DNA of 64,000 bases from Cyprinodon diabolis (taxonomy: Eukaryota > Chordata > Actinopteri > Cyprinodontiformes > Cyprinodontidae), in contig CM060065.1 in NCBI GenBank assembly GCA_030533445.1, forward strand, positions 1,817,710-1,881,709. The letters are read 5' to 3'. Shown here piece by piece: positions 32,456-44,932 of the stretch. Made by a program: the position numbers and the translations under genes. Under the pieces are notes generated by a model. It searched no databases. It was given only the letters and a program-made list of their open reading frames with translations, and was not told the origin of the DNA. Each line of letters begins with the position of its first letter. Position 1 is the first letter of the stretch.

Positions 32456-34220
32456 TACAGGTTATTTCAACAGAAGATTGAAGAGATTTTAATTTTGTTT
32501 GGATGTTTTTAAGTAACTGTTTTGGTCACTCTGGTGACAAATAAATACATAAAGTAGCCAAAGTTATTTTCTAAAGACGCCGTAGAACTGAGACGCAGCA
32601 GTTTAACATCTTTAGACATAAAAACGTCAAAGTTTATATAGAAAGCTACACCTTTGACATGGATCTATTTTTTAATACTTGTGTGATCAAAGTTTTCAAT
32701 CTGGCTGTTGCTGTTGTTCTAAACTTTCCCTGTCCCTTTAAATATTCCTCTGCTGTTACCATAACGGTGCTAGAAGAGGCTCACTCCAAAAGTCACATGC
32801 TCCTGCTTCCTTTGTTTCCCACAGAAACACTATCCATCTGAGCATGAGGGGGAATGTGTGACAATGCTGCTCTAAGCAGGTTGTTTTAATAACAACATCA
32901 GATGGAAAACTAAAATGATTTAGTCATATTTGAAGTTTTATTAAATGCCAACACATTTAGGAAATGTTGGCCTTTTTAACAGTTTAAGAAATGTCAGAAA
33001 GATACAATTAAATCCCCAAATTGAAGCTAAGTTAAATTCTTCAGATTGTCTCTGATATTGCAGTGGCCTTCAGAACGTTTACCCTAAATATAGCAGTACT
33101 GGAACATAAAAAACAAAGTTTACCACACAAAGGAGCTTTTTTTCAAACCAAATGTGAAACATCAGATTAGCTGAAAGGATTTGGGGAAGGGATTGCTGCG
33201 CTGCCTCTACTAATTGGTCATTTAAATGTCTTCACTAGGTGTATATCTACAATTTTGTTTACTCTATAGACTCCACAGCATCAACAAAGTCAAACTCTGC
33301 TCTGAAAGTTGGTAAAGCTTGGTTCAGGCATTACGGTAAAGCCCACAGCCCAAAGAGGAATTCCTGGAATGTGAAAAGCTCTCATTCATATTGAGAGTAG
33401 ATTGAAACATTTACATGTGTAAAAAGTGAATGTGAGCAGATAAATGTGAGCCACCTTGGAGATGGAGGCTGGATTGATGTGTATTAAGCTCTAAATGTCA
33501 GACTTTACGGCCTTTTGCCATCCACTGCGGCATCCTTTGTTGGGTTTCAAAGGTTGTGTGATTGTGGATGAATAAAGCAGCGCTTGTTGCCTTTATCTAA
33601 TAGTTTTATTTGCAAGTATTTGTGCTGAAGGACTTCGATGGGGCGGTCAAAGACAATGTCAACTTTTGCAGTGCAATGAACTTTTCCCCACATAAAAAAG
33701 TTACAGCAACAGTAATATTCTGCCTAGTAACAGCAATTCTTCCTATTGGTCCAGCTCCAGTCTCCTCCTGTATGTGTCTGTGCATGTGTGTGTGTGTGGG
33801 TGTGTGTGTGTGAGCAGGAAAGTCTTTTATTTCACTTTTAGAGTTTTCCTCATTGATTTGCAGATAGAGTAGTTTAATGTTAAATGAATAGCTGGGTGAA
33901 TAGTGAACCTAGCAGCAAACCTGATCAATGGAGTTTAGGTATAAACAGATATAATGGAGCAGAGGCCTATAGCTGGGAGTGCAGACCCCTGGATTAAACA
34001 GACTCTGAATGTCAGACCCAGAATGTTCTGTGGGTTTTAACTGCTGCACAGCTGCAATACGAAGCTACCTCCAGCTGCATGCTGGCTCAGGTACAGGCTT
34101 GTTAATGGAGTAATAAACACTCGGTTGTGGAGTTCATAGGTGGATGGATGGGGTGGTGTCACTGACTGAACTCTCAGTGCAACAATATTCATCCTGCTGC
34201 CGATATGTGGAGTAAATAGG
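32456..34220. other. Gene-free block upstream of ccnd1
   Basis: About 1.8 kb without recognisable transposons or coding exons. A (TG)n-type microsatellite lies at about 33774-33812. It could contain distal promoter elements of ccnd1; no specific site is claimed. Confidence 0.4.
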
Positions 34221-34229
34221 ATGAATGAA

Positions 34230-34721
34230 TGCAGCAGTGTTTCCCTGTCCCCCATGTGCTCACCTCATGTTTGCTCACAAAGCTGCTGCCTTCATTCAGC
34301 GGAGGAAGCGCTGCTATCGCCCCCTACCGGCGCACAGCCGGCAGGCAGCGGCCATTCAGGCGGTGGGGGTCTCCCCCCTCCCGTCTCTCTATAGGTCTAC
34401 ATCTATGTATATAACACAATCCTTCCTCGCGCACATTGCTTTGATCCCCCCTCCCTATTTAACAAGAGTGACGTCACCGCACGTACTAGCGCCTCCTCCT
34501 GGAAGTGAAGCCGGTGTGTGCGGCCGTGCCCGCGCGCGCGCTGCTCGGGGAGCGCGGGGCAGGGGGTTTTTTGTCTCGCGGACCGAAGCGGTCTGTTCCT
34601 CAGAAGGCTCGCGCACACCGAGGGAGCAGCAGCGCGAGGCAGCGATCAGAACAAAGGGATTTAACTCCGCCGCCTCCCGTGTTTGGCCCGGACCGTCCAG
34701 CCCTCCTTTAGCCCTGGTACC
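34230..34721 (+). promoter_or_regulatory. ccnd1: ccnd1 promoter and 5' UTR (CpG-rich)
   Basis: GC content and CpG density rise sharply over about 34490-34720 (CCCGCGCGCGCGCTGCTCGG, GGGAGCGCGGGGCAGG), next to the first coding exon. The base composition differs strongly from the AT-rich flanks, as in a CpG-island promoter. No consensus TATA box sits at a clear distance; CTATTTAA at about 34455 is the nearest AT-rich candidate. The transcription start cannot be fixed from sequence alone. Confidence 0.7.
34469..34476 (+). promoter_or_regulatory. Consensus cAMP response element
   Basis: TGACGTCA, the perfect palindromic CREB/ATF site, lies about 250 bp before the start codon. The mammalian CCND1 promoter is known to use a CRE-like site near its start, so the position fits. 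Binding is inferred. Confidence 0.65.
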
Positions 34722-37700
34722 ATGGAGGAGCAGCTGCTGTGCTGCGAGGTGGACTCGATCAGGAGAGCCTACCAGGACGAGAACCTCCTGAATGACCGAG
34801 TCCTCCAGACCATGCTGAAGGCGGAGGAGAACTACCTACCGGCCCCCAACTACTTTAAATGTGTTCAGAAGGAGATTGTTCCCAAAATGAGGAAAATACT
34901 GGCCACCTGGATGTTGGAGGTTAGTTTTTAGTTCAGCTTCTAACCGATGGCAGCTATCGCAGTGTGAGGAAATAAAGAGTGAAGGAGAGAGAATGTTGGT
35001 GTTCGAGGCTACCGCAGCAGCCGCTGCTCCTGCAGCGCTCAGACCTCCGCTCCTCTCATCCATCTCTACTCAACTTATTACAAAGTACAGTTTACTTTAT
35101 GCCATTAATTTCTCCAGAGGGAATTATTTCCTCCTAAATAACACCAAAGTACACGTATGCAGTGTGGCCCGTGCCAGAAGCCTGCTCTGCGCCATCTTGT
35201 TGACGCGCACGGAGATAAATTTAATATAATAAAAAATGTAGAAAGTGAAGAGGGGTGACAGTGGGCCGATAAAATGCAGAATAAATGTTTTTGCAGGCTG
35301 GGCTCGTGCTTTGCTGTGTGCGTGTCGTCATTTTTCAGACATTAACTGCTAAAGTTGGCCTTCCGATCGACGCAGCCTGGAAGCTTTCTGCGGATAAAAC
35401 GCGTTTTTTTCATCGACCCGACAGAAAAAGTGCGGCGGGAAGCGTCGGCTTTGCTTCAGGACGCCTTATTACACATTTACATCCACTTTGGGATGAAGTT
35501 TTTGTCCTCTTTGTATTTTTAAATCATTTTAAAGCGGCGTATCGCGGAGGACTCGCTCGCAGCGCGTGAAGCGCCTTTATGGCAGAAATATTTTTTTTTA
35601 ATTCCATTTTGGTCTCTTTCTGGACTTTTTTAGCCCAGCATGATCAGGCTTTCGACGAGGATCATTTCCATGCCTTTTTTACCCGCCTTAGTAATTTTTA
35701 AATATTTCTAATTATTTTTTGAAAAGATGACGAAGTTGAAATTAGAGTGAAACTTGCTTCTACGCCACCTTTGTGTCTCTGCCAGAACTGAACTCACTAA
35801 TGATCATTTTCTCTCTTCTAAAGCTCTACATTAATCGCTCATAAACAACCTGTTGCTATTTTAACTTTTATCTTTTTTATTTTGAATTTTAGATTTGATG
35901 ATTTTTTTATCCAACTGGGACTTGAGTTTGATTTACTTAAACCCCCCTGATCTGCCCGGTTTAATGTTGTGGGAAATGTTGCTGCTCCTAACGCGCTCCT
36001 CTCTCCTCCCCAGGTCTGCGAGGAGCAGAAGTGTGAGGAGGAGGTTTTTCCGCTGGCGATGAACTATTTAGACCGATTCTTATCGGTGGAGGCCACCAGG
36101 AAGAGCAGGCTGCAGCTTCTTGGAGCGACCTGCATGTTTCTAGCATCCAAGATGAAGGAGACGGTCCCTCTGACTGCAGAGAAGCTCTGCATCTACACGG
36201 ACAACTCGGTGCTACCAGGAGAGCTGCTGGTAATCATCACTAATGCCAGAATATGATCAGCGTGGGAGGAAACCCGCGTGGGGAGATGTTTGAAGGCCTT
36301 TCCGGTTTATCAGAAATCTAAAGAAAGCGATCATTCAGGCTACTAACTAGTGGGAGTTCATGGTCTTTCCCATGGAGACCATCAGCTCACATTTTATGAA
36401 TGGACTCTGAACATACCTTCAAAAGAAGGGCTCACAGCGACACCCAGTGGCCGCTTGGTAACGATGCAGCCACTGGAAAAGTTTCCCCATCAGCTTAGCT
36501 GTGCTGGTTTAGGATGGAGAGTTAGGCCGCAGCTTTTAAATACAACAACAAAATCACAACATTATGAAAATAATGCGGTTTTATTATAAGGTTGTAATGC
36601 ATACATTTCTGCACAGGGAGATCAATACAGTCATAATATTATGAGAATAAAGTCATAAAATTACTAGACTAAAGATGAAATGTTCGGAGAATAAAGTCAT
36701 CATAGCAGAACTTAATACTGATAAAACCTCTAATGCTGATAATAATTTGATGCTAAAATACTTTTATTAATAATATTTCCTTATCTATGGAACCAAAGTA
36801 TAACTTAACAAGATGCTCAAAATTCCTCATTTTAGGGAAGACAGAGCTTCCTGTAAGAGTTTTTATAAAATACGATTTATTATCATAATATTATGACTTT
36901 ATTCTAATAATGTTGCGACTTTATAATGTTACTATATTATTCTCATTATATAAAGACTTTATTCTTGTATTAAAAATAAAAAATCATGCCTTGCCCTAAT
37001 TTCCAGTCGTACTGATTTGATATAAAACCTAGAGTCTATATTAGAAATGAGGATAAATTGGCGGCTGAAGGCGTTGCTATGGAAACATGTATTAATCCAT
37101 GAGAGTGTCTCTGACGGAAAGCGTTGCTTCTCTCCACAGCAAATGGAGCTGCTGGTTCTGGGTAAACTGAAGTGGGATCTGGCTTCAGTCACGCCTCATG
37201 ACTTCATCGAGCACTTCCTGTCCAAGCTGAAGATCCACCCGTCCACCAAGCAGATCCTCAGGAAACACGCCCAGACCTTCGTGGCGCTCTGTGCAACAGG
37301 TTGGACATCGCTGTCACCCTCCTGATGGACCTGCTTGGTTTTTGTTCCTAAATGTTGCTGAATGATTCTGATTTTTATTTGGGGGCGTTTTTTTCTCTCA
37401 AGATGTCAACTTTATCGCCAGTCCTCCATCGATGGTGGCAGCAGGAAGCGTGGTGGCCGCGGTTCAAGGCCTCTACCTGAAGAGCCAAGACACGTCCCTG
37501 TCCTCAGCCAACCTCACCAACTTCCTGTCCCAGGTCATCCGCAGCGACCCGGTAAGAAGCCCCACCCCCTCCATATCCAGTTTATCTTACCTGTTGGAGG
37601 TGTAGCTGACCTGTCCCCCTCCCCCAGGACTGCCTGCGGTCGTGCCAAGAGCAGATCGAGTCCCTGCTGGAGTCCAGCCTGCGCCAGGCCCAGCAGCACA

Positions 37701-37783
37701 GCGGCGCCGTGGAAACCAAACGCATGGACGAGGAAGCTGACCTGTCCTGCACGCCCACGGACGTCAGAGACGTCAACATCTGA
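34722..37783 (+). CDS. ccnd1: Cyclin D1 (five coding exons)
   Basis: Regulatory subunit of CDK4 and CDK6; the complex phosphorylates RB proteins in the nucleus and drives G1-S entry. Coding exons: 34722-34919, 36014-36229, 37140-37299, 37403-37551, 37628-37783. All junctions are GT-AG, and the sum is 292 codons plus stop TGA. The start ATG has a good context (GTACCATGG). The N-terminus [17 protein letters not shown] has the LxCxE RB-binding motif at residues 5-9. The cyclin box follows, with [20 protein letters not shown] and Lys112 in LASKMKE, which contacts the CDK. The C-terminus [11 protein letters not shown] holds Thr283, equivalent to human Thr286, the phosphodegron for export and turnover. 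The acidic run before it is shorter than in mammals. [14 protein letters not shown] and TPTDVRD favour D1 over D2 or D3. Introns are 1094, 910, 103 and 76 bp. Confidence 0.97.
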
Positions 37784-40045
37784 GGAAGCTCCGCCAACCA
37801 TTTCTCACGATAAACCTGTCGATCAAGGAGACGCATGTGTCGGACGACACAGCGGACGGGTCAGGGAGGGGCGCTCCGTCCCCGCGTGCCCATCCTCCGC
37901 CTTCTCCTGCTTCCTGGTTGGCTGCCATCGCAGCCTCTGACTCCAATCACCTGCCTGCTGTCTGTAATGGCTGCCGGTAGCAGACAAAGCGTCCCGCTGC
38001 CATGCAGCATGTCTCCTGCCAGTGACCCCCCCCCCTTTAAGGAAAGGACGCTACCTGAGAGAACAGATGCTAAACATGGATGTCCTGTGAGCTGGAGATG
38101 AAGCTAAAGGAGTTTAGAGGATAGTTGTCTTTTTTTTCTTATGTTATAAACTAGGAATCTTTAAAATGCTTCATATCAGACCGTCAGTCTGCTCCTGAAA
38201 TCTGACTTTTATTAAAACAAAAGCTGTTTTACTTTCTTTTCCTTCCCCTCTGTCTTATATATAGAACCACTTTAGTCCATCTCTCCCAGTTCTTACATTT
38301 GCTTGTTTTGTCACTTTATTATTTTAGTCTTATTCTTCTTCTGTTCCATATTCCTGGTTGGATTCCGTAAAGCCAGCATAAAGGGCCACATTGGTGTTTT
38401 GAAGCTAGCAGCTGCTGATGTGGACAGATAGAAAGCTTTGTTCACTCCTCCACAGCATCAATTCATTCACTCGGTTGTTAGAATGGAACATCAGAGGGCG
38501 CCTCTGACGAGTCCGTCTTCATTTTACCAGTGGTTTTCCTTTCCTACAAAAGCACTTTTGGTCAGTAATGCTGGCTCAGATGAAACAGAAAATCTCACAT
38601 CCATAAAGTTTTTAAAATAAACACACCATATATGGAGATCTATATATATGAAAGGAATGATGGGTGTGTTGATGAGCTGGAATCTTTTGGACGAACAGAT
38701 GAAGAAACGTTTTTGCACCCATTGAGGCAAAGAGTTGACGAGCGGCTCCCACACAGAAGGTTGACTTGTCTGAAAAGATGTGGGTCAAAGTCTGATGCTA
38801 CGTTTTTGTATTTAGATGCAGAAATGATTCCGATAACTTCAAACAATCCCAGCTAAACGTCAAAAAGTGAATCTTTTATCTACCTGCGGGGCAGAAAAAG
38901 CTAAACGTCCAGCGTGCCTCCCGATCCCCAGAACACGTCCCACTAACCCAACAGATGCTAAGGGAAAGATTTCTGCTCATGGGTTCCAGGAAATGGATCA
39001 AGCTGAGAAACGAGGAGTGATGAGACAATTGACATGATTTTGCACAAAACCAGAATGACACGGGAAGAGAGGGAGAAGTTGGCGAGCGTACCGAGGCGTG
39101 AAAAGGGTGAAGATCACCACAAGGTGTGTCTGATCAGCCGTAGAGTTAAAGTCAGGGTTCCTGCACGGGAGGGACGGGGTGTGCTGCGGGATCTCTATGC
39201 TAGGTTTCTGATTGTACATTACACATAGAAAGTAGGAGAACAACACTCCTTTTATTCTGCTGCTATAGAAAAATAAATCCCACATACATGTTAAAAAAAG
39301 TAAAAGATGTAAAAAAAGAAGTGGATGAAAACGATGCTTTGTTGTTTTTCGTTATTGTTTGCTGCTATGTTTTGATCGTTTTTATTTTATACACATAAAT
39401 GTCAATATTGCGCCATTCTAGGTTGGAATTTTCTCATAGAAAATTGTTATTGACATCCTCATTTCTTGTTTTGTGTAGAATATATATATGCTCCTTTTTT
39501 ATAATTACTTTATATAATTCCACAAACTATTGTCAAAAAAAGAAAAACAAGGAAAAATTAGATATATAGACGTGTTTGATCCACTATACCTCATGTGACA
39601 GTCAAGATCTATCTCTGACTTAGTCTTTTTGTTTGTTAATTTTTTTAGTTCTTATTCTATTTGCCTGTTGGATCAGTGCCTACCAGCTCTGTTAAACCGG
39701 AAGCATCCATTAGTCCAGGGCATGCTTTCATACTGGTGCCATAACAGAAAATGGGATATCTATTACTCTGTCGAGTGTTAAGCTGTCTCGGTAAAAAGAG
39801 ACTTAACCCCTTTAGGCCCATTCTGGCCTTTCTTCCTCCCCCTTTTTATATTTATACAAAAAGAAAGGCTTTGTGCTCCAATATTTGAACTGTTGATGCG
39901 TTGGTTTGAGTTTGTAAATAGATTCGGTGTCATGCTCAGTAAGCCATAGACCTCTTGTTTTCATAAAAATTACTCCACTTTACGGCGACGAACCGTGTGC
40001 TCATCTTTGTCCTGACTACACAATAAAGACATTGATTAGATGGAG
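37784..40045 (+). other. ccnd1: Probable ccnd1 3' UTR
   Basis: About 2.25 kb follows the stop codon with no recognised transposon. Poly(A) signals are ATTAAA at 38211, AATAAA at 38616, AATAAA at 39272 and AATAAA at 40022 (in CACAATAAAGACATTGATTAG), the last being the likely main site. A perfect Pumilio-type motif, TGTAAATA, lies at 39913-39920. Long, AU-rich 3' UTRs are usual for cyclin D1 and confer short mRNA half-life. The 3' limit is inferred. Confidence 0.6.
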
Positions 40046-40186
40046 TCTTATAAACTTCCTGTGTGCTTTGTTTTATTTATCCAGTGTCTTTACACTGTCA
40101 CAAGTACATTGCAACAAAATGAAACCCATCCCCTTTGGGAGCAGGGGGCTGCCATTGCGCGGCACCTAGGGAGCAGTGTGGGGTTA

Positions 40187-43100
40187 AAGCTTGGTTTATG
40201 CTCAGAAAGCAGGTCGTCTGTGTGTTTGTCGCAGTTTACACAGATATGACCGCAGACAGGAGGCCTCTGATTGGTCAATTCTAAATCCACTCTACATTGT
40301 GTATTTCTCTTTTGGTACCTAATGGCAGAAACTGCTGTAAAGCTGTAGTGCCGTCCACAGCGACCGGCACACTTCGGACACTAACGCAGACACTGTACAT
40401 GACGCTAGTTTGTAGCTAGCTTAACACAGCTCCACGGTCAGTCTTTGGGGAACACTCACAGGTGAACTGTGTGTCGTCCGGCGTTGGATGAGGGGTTGTA
40501 GATGGCGAACAAGCACGTCAAACCGACACACGGACGCCCACAACACTAGCTAGTCCCTGATTGTCCCTCTGGCGTTGTGGCGTGGAATAACATAGCGCAG
40601 ACCACGCTTCAATTCTGGGCATAAATCAAAAATATCTGCATCACACCTGCGACAAACTAACTGCAACACACTGCTGGGGGAGGACAAACAGCCCTTAAGG
40701 GTCTTTGTTCAGGGACCCAGAGTATCAGTCTGTGGGAGTGAGCTCAAACTCACAACCTGTATGATTATGCTCTTATTGATGTTGTCTGGTAGTATTCAGC
40801 CTAATCCTGGTCCCGCTAACACTTTGCAATCCTTATCCACTCCTTCAGATTTCAAAAACAGACATGGCCTTGGTTTTATGCATCTAAATGTCAGAAGCCT
40901 TGTCCCTAAAATGGATATGATTAAGATCTGGGCAAATACAACAAAAACTGATATTATTATTGTTTCTGAAACCTGGCTCAAAAAATCTGTACCGGATGAA
41001 TTAATCTTAATTGAAGGATATAAAGTTTATAGATCGGATCGGGTCGGCAAAGGAGGTGGGGTTGCAATATATGTAAAATCTAAGTTTACAAGCTCTGTAA
41101 CCCTGTCAATTACTAAAGCGAAACAGTTTGAAATCCTGGCAATCAAAGTTAACATCTCAAAGGGCTCTGATATTACTGTAGTTGGTTGCTATAGGCCTCC
41201 ATCTGCTTCAAGTGATGCTTTCCAATCTATATCTGCTATATTACATCAAAATAAACGATTCTGAATTTATACTCATGGGTGATTTGAATTGGGACTGGCT
41301 TTCAGAAAAATCTGATTGTCTTAAAGAATCGTGTAATGACCTAAATTTAGTGCAACTAATTAATGAACCAACAAGAATAAATCCCAAAGCACAAATTAAA
41401 TCAACCCTACTTGATCTCATCATAACAAATACAGTTCACAGATACACCTCAACAGCCGTATTTTGTAATGACGTCAGTGACCACTGTGTAGTTGCTTGTG
41501 TAAGAGATACTAAAATCCCCAAGGCTAAACCCCGTATTATCCTAAAAAGACATTTTAAAAGATTTGAACTACAGGCCTTTTTGCATGATCTCTATCACAG
41601 TGATCTTAACAGGGTATCGTTGTTTTCAGATGTCGAATTGGCATGGAATTTTTTTCATTCAATCTTTCTCTCCATTGTAAATAAACATGTACCAATAAAA
41701 AAGTTCAGAATTAGTGGTAAGGACAATCCTTGGTTTTCAGGTAGTCTTTCAGAATCTTTGTCTGGTACTCAAGTAATCTCAAACCTCCCAGAACAGATTA
41801 TTATTGGTTCAGATGAAATAAAAGACAAAGCAACTATGGTCAGTCAGTTTAACAAACACTTTATCCAGGCTGGATTTATATTTGACCAAACTGTAAAGGA
41901 TTCTGTTTCATGTCCAGCCACCTCAGCAACAGAAAATGAGGATGTAAACGGAGAACTCTTTTATTTTAAACCTATTTCAACATCAGAGGTTCATAAAGCC
42001 CTAAGAGACATTGATCACAAAAAGTCTCCAGGCCCTGATAATCTGGATCCATTTCTATTAAAAATATCAGCTGACATTATTGCTGATCCCATTGCTCATA
42101 TCATTTTCAATCGGGTTTTAGAAGTGGCCATAGCACTATCACTGCTGCCACACTGGTGACAAATGATATTGTCAGGGCCTTGGACAGAAAACAACACTGT
42201 GCTGCATTATTTGTTGATCTTTCCAAGGCGTTCGATTCAGTTGATCATGAATTGTTATTGAACAAATTACGATCAGTTGGCTTATGTGCAAAGGCCGTTA
42301 CATGGTTCCAGAATTATCTTGTAGATCGTACACAATGTGTCCATGCAGAAGGTTATAAATCTGAATTTCTTGAGATAACCAAAGGGGTCCCACAAGGATC
42401 TATTCTGGGGCCCATTCTGTTTTCAATTTTTATAAATGATTTAGGTGCTGATGGTCAAGCAAAAATACATTTATATGCTGATGATACAGTGGTTTACACT
42501 CATGCCCCCACCACTTCAGGGGCTGTACAGGAACTTCAGGTTGCATTTCAGGCATTACAAAAGACATTAAGTTTAAAATTGGTTTTAAATACACAGAAAA
42601 CAAAGTTTATGGTTTTCTCAAAAGCTCGATCACAGCTACTTGACAGTTGTAGTATCTTGTCCTTAGATGGGAAATCCATTTAGAGAGTGTCTTCATACAA
42701 GTACTTGGGAATATGGATAGATGATAAGCTTTCTTTTAAAGTACATATCAATACATTAGTGAAGAAGCTTAAAGTAAAGCTTGGTTTTTACTTCAGAAAT
42801 AAATCTTGTTTTACCTTCAGTGCTAAGAAGAAACTTGTAGAAGCTACTCTTTTGTCTGTGATTGATTATGGAGATATATTGTACATGCATGCTGCATCCT
42901 CCATCTTGCGTCACATTGACTCAGTGTACCATGCATCATTACGATTCATTACAAATTCTAAGTCCCTTACTCATCACTGCATTCTTTATGATCTAGTTGG
43001 TTGGACATCACTAACAATTCGTAGAAAACAGCTCTGGCATATCTTTATCTATAAAGCAATACTTGGTAAACTCCCACTGTACCTCTGTAACCTCCTCTCT

Positions 43101-44013
43101 CTCTCCTCTCAGTGGTTACTTTTTAATGTACCCCGAGCTTCAACTGAGTTGGGAAAAACTGCATTCTCCTACTCTGCACCTCGGGGATGGAATAACCTCC
43201 AGAAAGAGCTCAAATTAGAAACTCTCGTGTCCATTAATGAATTTAAAGCAACCATGAAGAATGTAGTGATGGAGATATGTGCTTGTTTTTCTTGAGATGC
43301 TCAATGTGTTTTAACATACTGCTCTGATTTTATTTTTTTATGTTTTTAATTTTTTAATTCTTTATTTTTTATTTTGCAAAATGTAATATGTTGTAAATAT
43401 GTATGCACTTCCTGTGGTTTGGCTGCTACCTTGGCCAGGTCTCTCTTGAAAAAGAGATTCTGAATCCCGATGGGACTTCCTGGTTAAATAAAGGTTAAAT
43501 AAAAATAAAAAAATAAAGAAAAACCTCAGGATTTCAAGCGCTATGCCCGAACCACTAGGCCACCATTCCCCAAAGCAGGCATTCAGGGTAACGTTATTCC
43601 ACGCCACAACGCAAGAGGGCCAAACAGGAACTAGCTGTGGGTCTAGATACGGCCAAGGCAGTGAGGAAGTGGGGTCAAGTATGTGCGACAACAGAGGGAC
43701 ATGAGGGCCAAAAACAGCGGGGATCCAGCTGGAAAAAGGGTCCCAGCGTTCTCGCGCACCTCGCTCTTCTAGCCGCTCCATCTTTAACAGTCGTTTTCCA
43801 AAATGGCCGTCATACAAACAAAACAAGCCGGTAAGGTACTAAACAGGAAAAACGTATAGAGTAGAGCGGATGTAGATCTGACCTATCAGAGGCCTCCTGT
43901 CTCACTCTCATCAGTCACCTACAATTTTGGAGAGTCTGGGGAAGGGGCGGGGCATATCTGCATTCACTGCGACACACAAGCAGATGACCTTGTTTCTGAG
44001 TATAAATCAACCT
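40187..44013. mobile_element. Foldback DNA element with ~400-bp inverted arms
   Basis: The left arm (about 40187-40592) and right arm (about 43588-44013) are inverted homologues with small indels. Ends: AAGCTTGGTTTATGCTC and, reversed, AGGTTGATTTATACTC. Inner blocks: GTTGTGGCGTGGAATAAC against GTTATTCCACGCCACAAC, and CAGGAGGCCTCTGAT against ATCAGAGGCCTCCTG. TTA flanks both sides (40184-40186, 44014-44016), which would fit a Harbinger-like target. The element encodes no transposase of its own; its loop is occupied by a LINE. Confidence 0.75.
40759..43521 (+). pseudogene. CR1/Rex1-like LINE, internally deleted, in the foldback loop
   Basis: The pentamer AACCT flanks the copy (40754-40758 and 43522-43526). 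It encodes an AP-endonuclease domain (FMHLNVRSLVPKMD, SETWLKKSVPDE, FILMGDLNWDW, DVSDHCVVACV) with a frameshift at about 41255. Reverse transcriptase follows, with DLSKAFDSVDH, GVPQGSILGPILF and the catalytic LYADDTVVY. Two segments are missing: after DNPWFSG (about 41742) and between AHIIFN and the SGFRSGHSTITAA-like block (about 42112). A stop after LSLDGKSI (42681) precedes the C-terminal part. The 3' end is GGTTAAATAAAGGTTAAATAA. It is inactive. The clade is assigned from motif style and tail. Confidence 0.85.
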
Positions 44014-44301
44014 TTAGCGTGAATGGTCTTGCCTAAGGACCCAAGCCGGGGGGGGGGAAAGAACGAGCCAAGGCTTCCTATTTGCAGGACGGGTGACTTA
44101 CCACTTGAGCTAGCCAGCCGTTTTACTGGTGGGTCATTAGGCTATTTTCATTAATCTACAGTAATCCCACATTTACAGCTATAAGGTTTGAGAACATTTT
44201 CCTGAGCGGCTCTCATAAAGCACATGTTCTCAGCGTGTTTCTGGTTTTCTCAGAAAAGTGGAAATCAGGAGGATAAGTGTCGATTCTAGGCAGCCCTAAT
44301 A

Positions 44302-44932
44302 TGTCATGATTTATTTAAGGATCTGACCCAAAATGCAGAGAACCACTCAGAGAGCAAGGCAAAGGTTTAAACAGGTTTATTTTGGTAAGGGTTGAGGGGT
44401 TGGATCTGGTAGTCAGAGGGCTGGTGAACCAGAACTTGAAGGGAGGAGGGTAGTTCACAGAGGTGGGAAGCTTGGATGCTGTAAGGATAATTCTAGTGAG
44501 GGACTCACATTTGGGAGGGTTCTTCTCTCGCTTCAAATCCAGTCTGTGTGGGTTGCCCTAGTGAAGAGGGGACTCATTGGGGAGCGAACAGGTAGACCCT
44601 TCGCTGGACCCAGAGGAGTATGAGAGGACTGTCAGTCGGAAATCCAGGAGAACTCGAACGGAACTTGTGGAGGTTAATCCCCTGCTCAGTGTGAGACTCA
44701 AACAATCCTTCCAGGGGAACAAGGCCAAAAAATCCTGCTTGCAGGATGACTTCCCAAAACTGGCAAACACTCTGGCGCCGAGGTAGTGACAATCCACTGC
44801 TTAAGTACTCCTCCCGATAATGATCCAACGACACGCAGGTGTGCAGGGAGTACAGATGAGGATAGGGCGCCACCTGGTGGTGGAGGGAGAGACAAACACA
44901 AACAACAGACCACACAAACTGGATTCCTGACA
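44302..44932 (-). mobile_element. Solo LTR with 5-bp duplication TAATA
   Basis: A 631-bp element; on the minus strand it starts TGTCAGGAATCC and ends AATCATGACA, that is TG...CA. It is flanked by perfect TAATA (44297-44301 and 44933-44937), as for LTR retrotransposons. The minus strand has AATAAA (44381-44376) followed by CTCTGCATTTTGGGTC, a block shared with the LTR at 9.9 kb. No internal region is present, so it is a solo LTR formed by recombination between two LTRs. 44938-45335 holds nothing I recognise. Confidence 0.85.

Larger units (their letters stand above)
40120..44125 (-). mobile_element. tRNA-derived SINE, split by a foldback element
   Basis: On the minus strand the piece 44125-44017 starts with a tRNA-like head: GGCTGGCTAGCTCAAGTGGT (A box) and GGCTTGGGTCC / GCCTTGGCTCGTTC (weak B-box region). 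It continues across the break at about 40184-40120 (AACCCCACACTGCTCCCTAG). Joining the two flanks gives a continuous SINE-like unit. The family is not named. Confidence 0.5.

Noticed and set aside
34722..37783. Assignment to cyclin D2 or D3
   Set aside because: LLCCEV start, [22 protein letters not shown] and [10 protein letters not shown] fit D1 better than D2 or D3.
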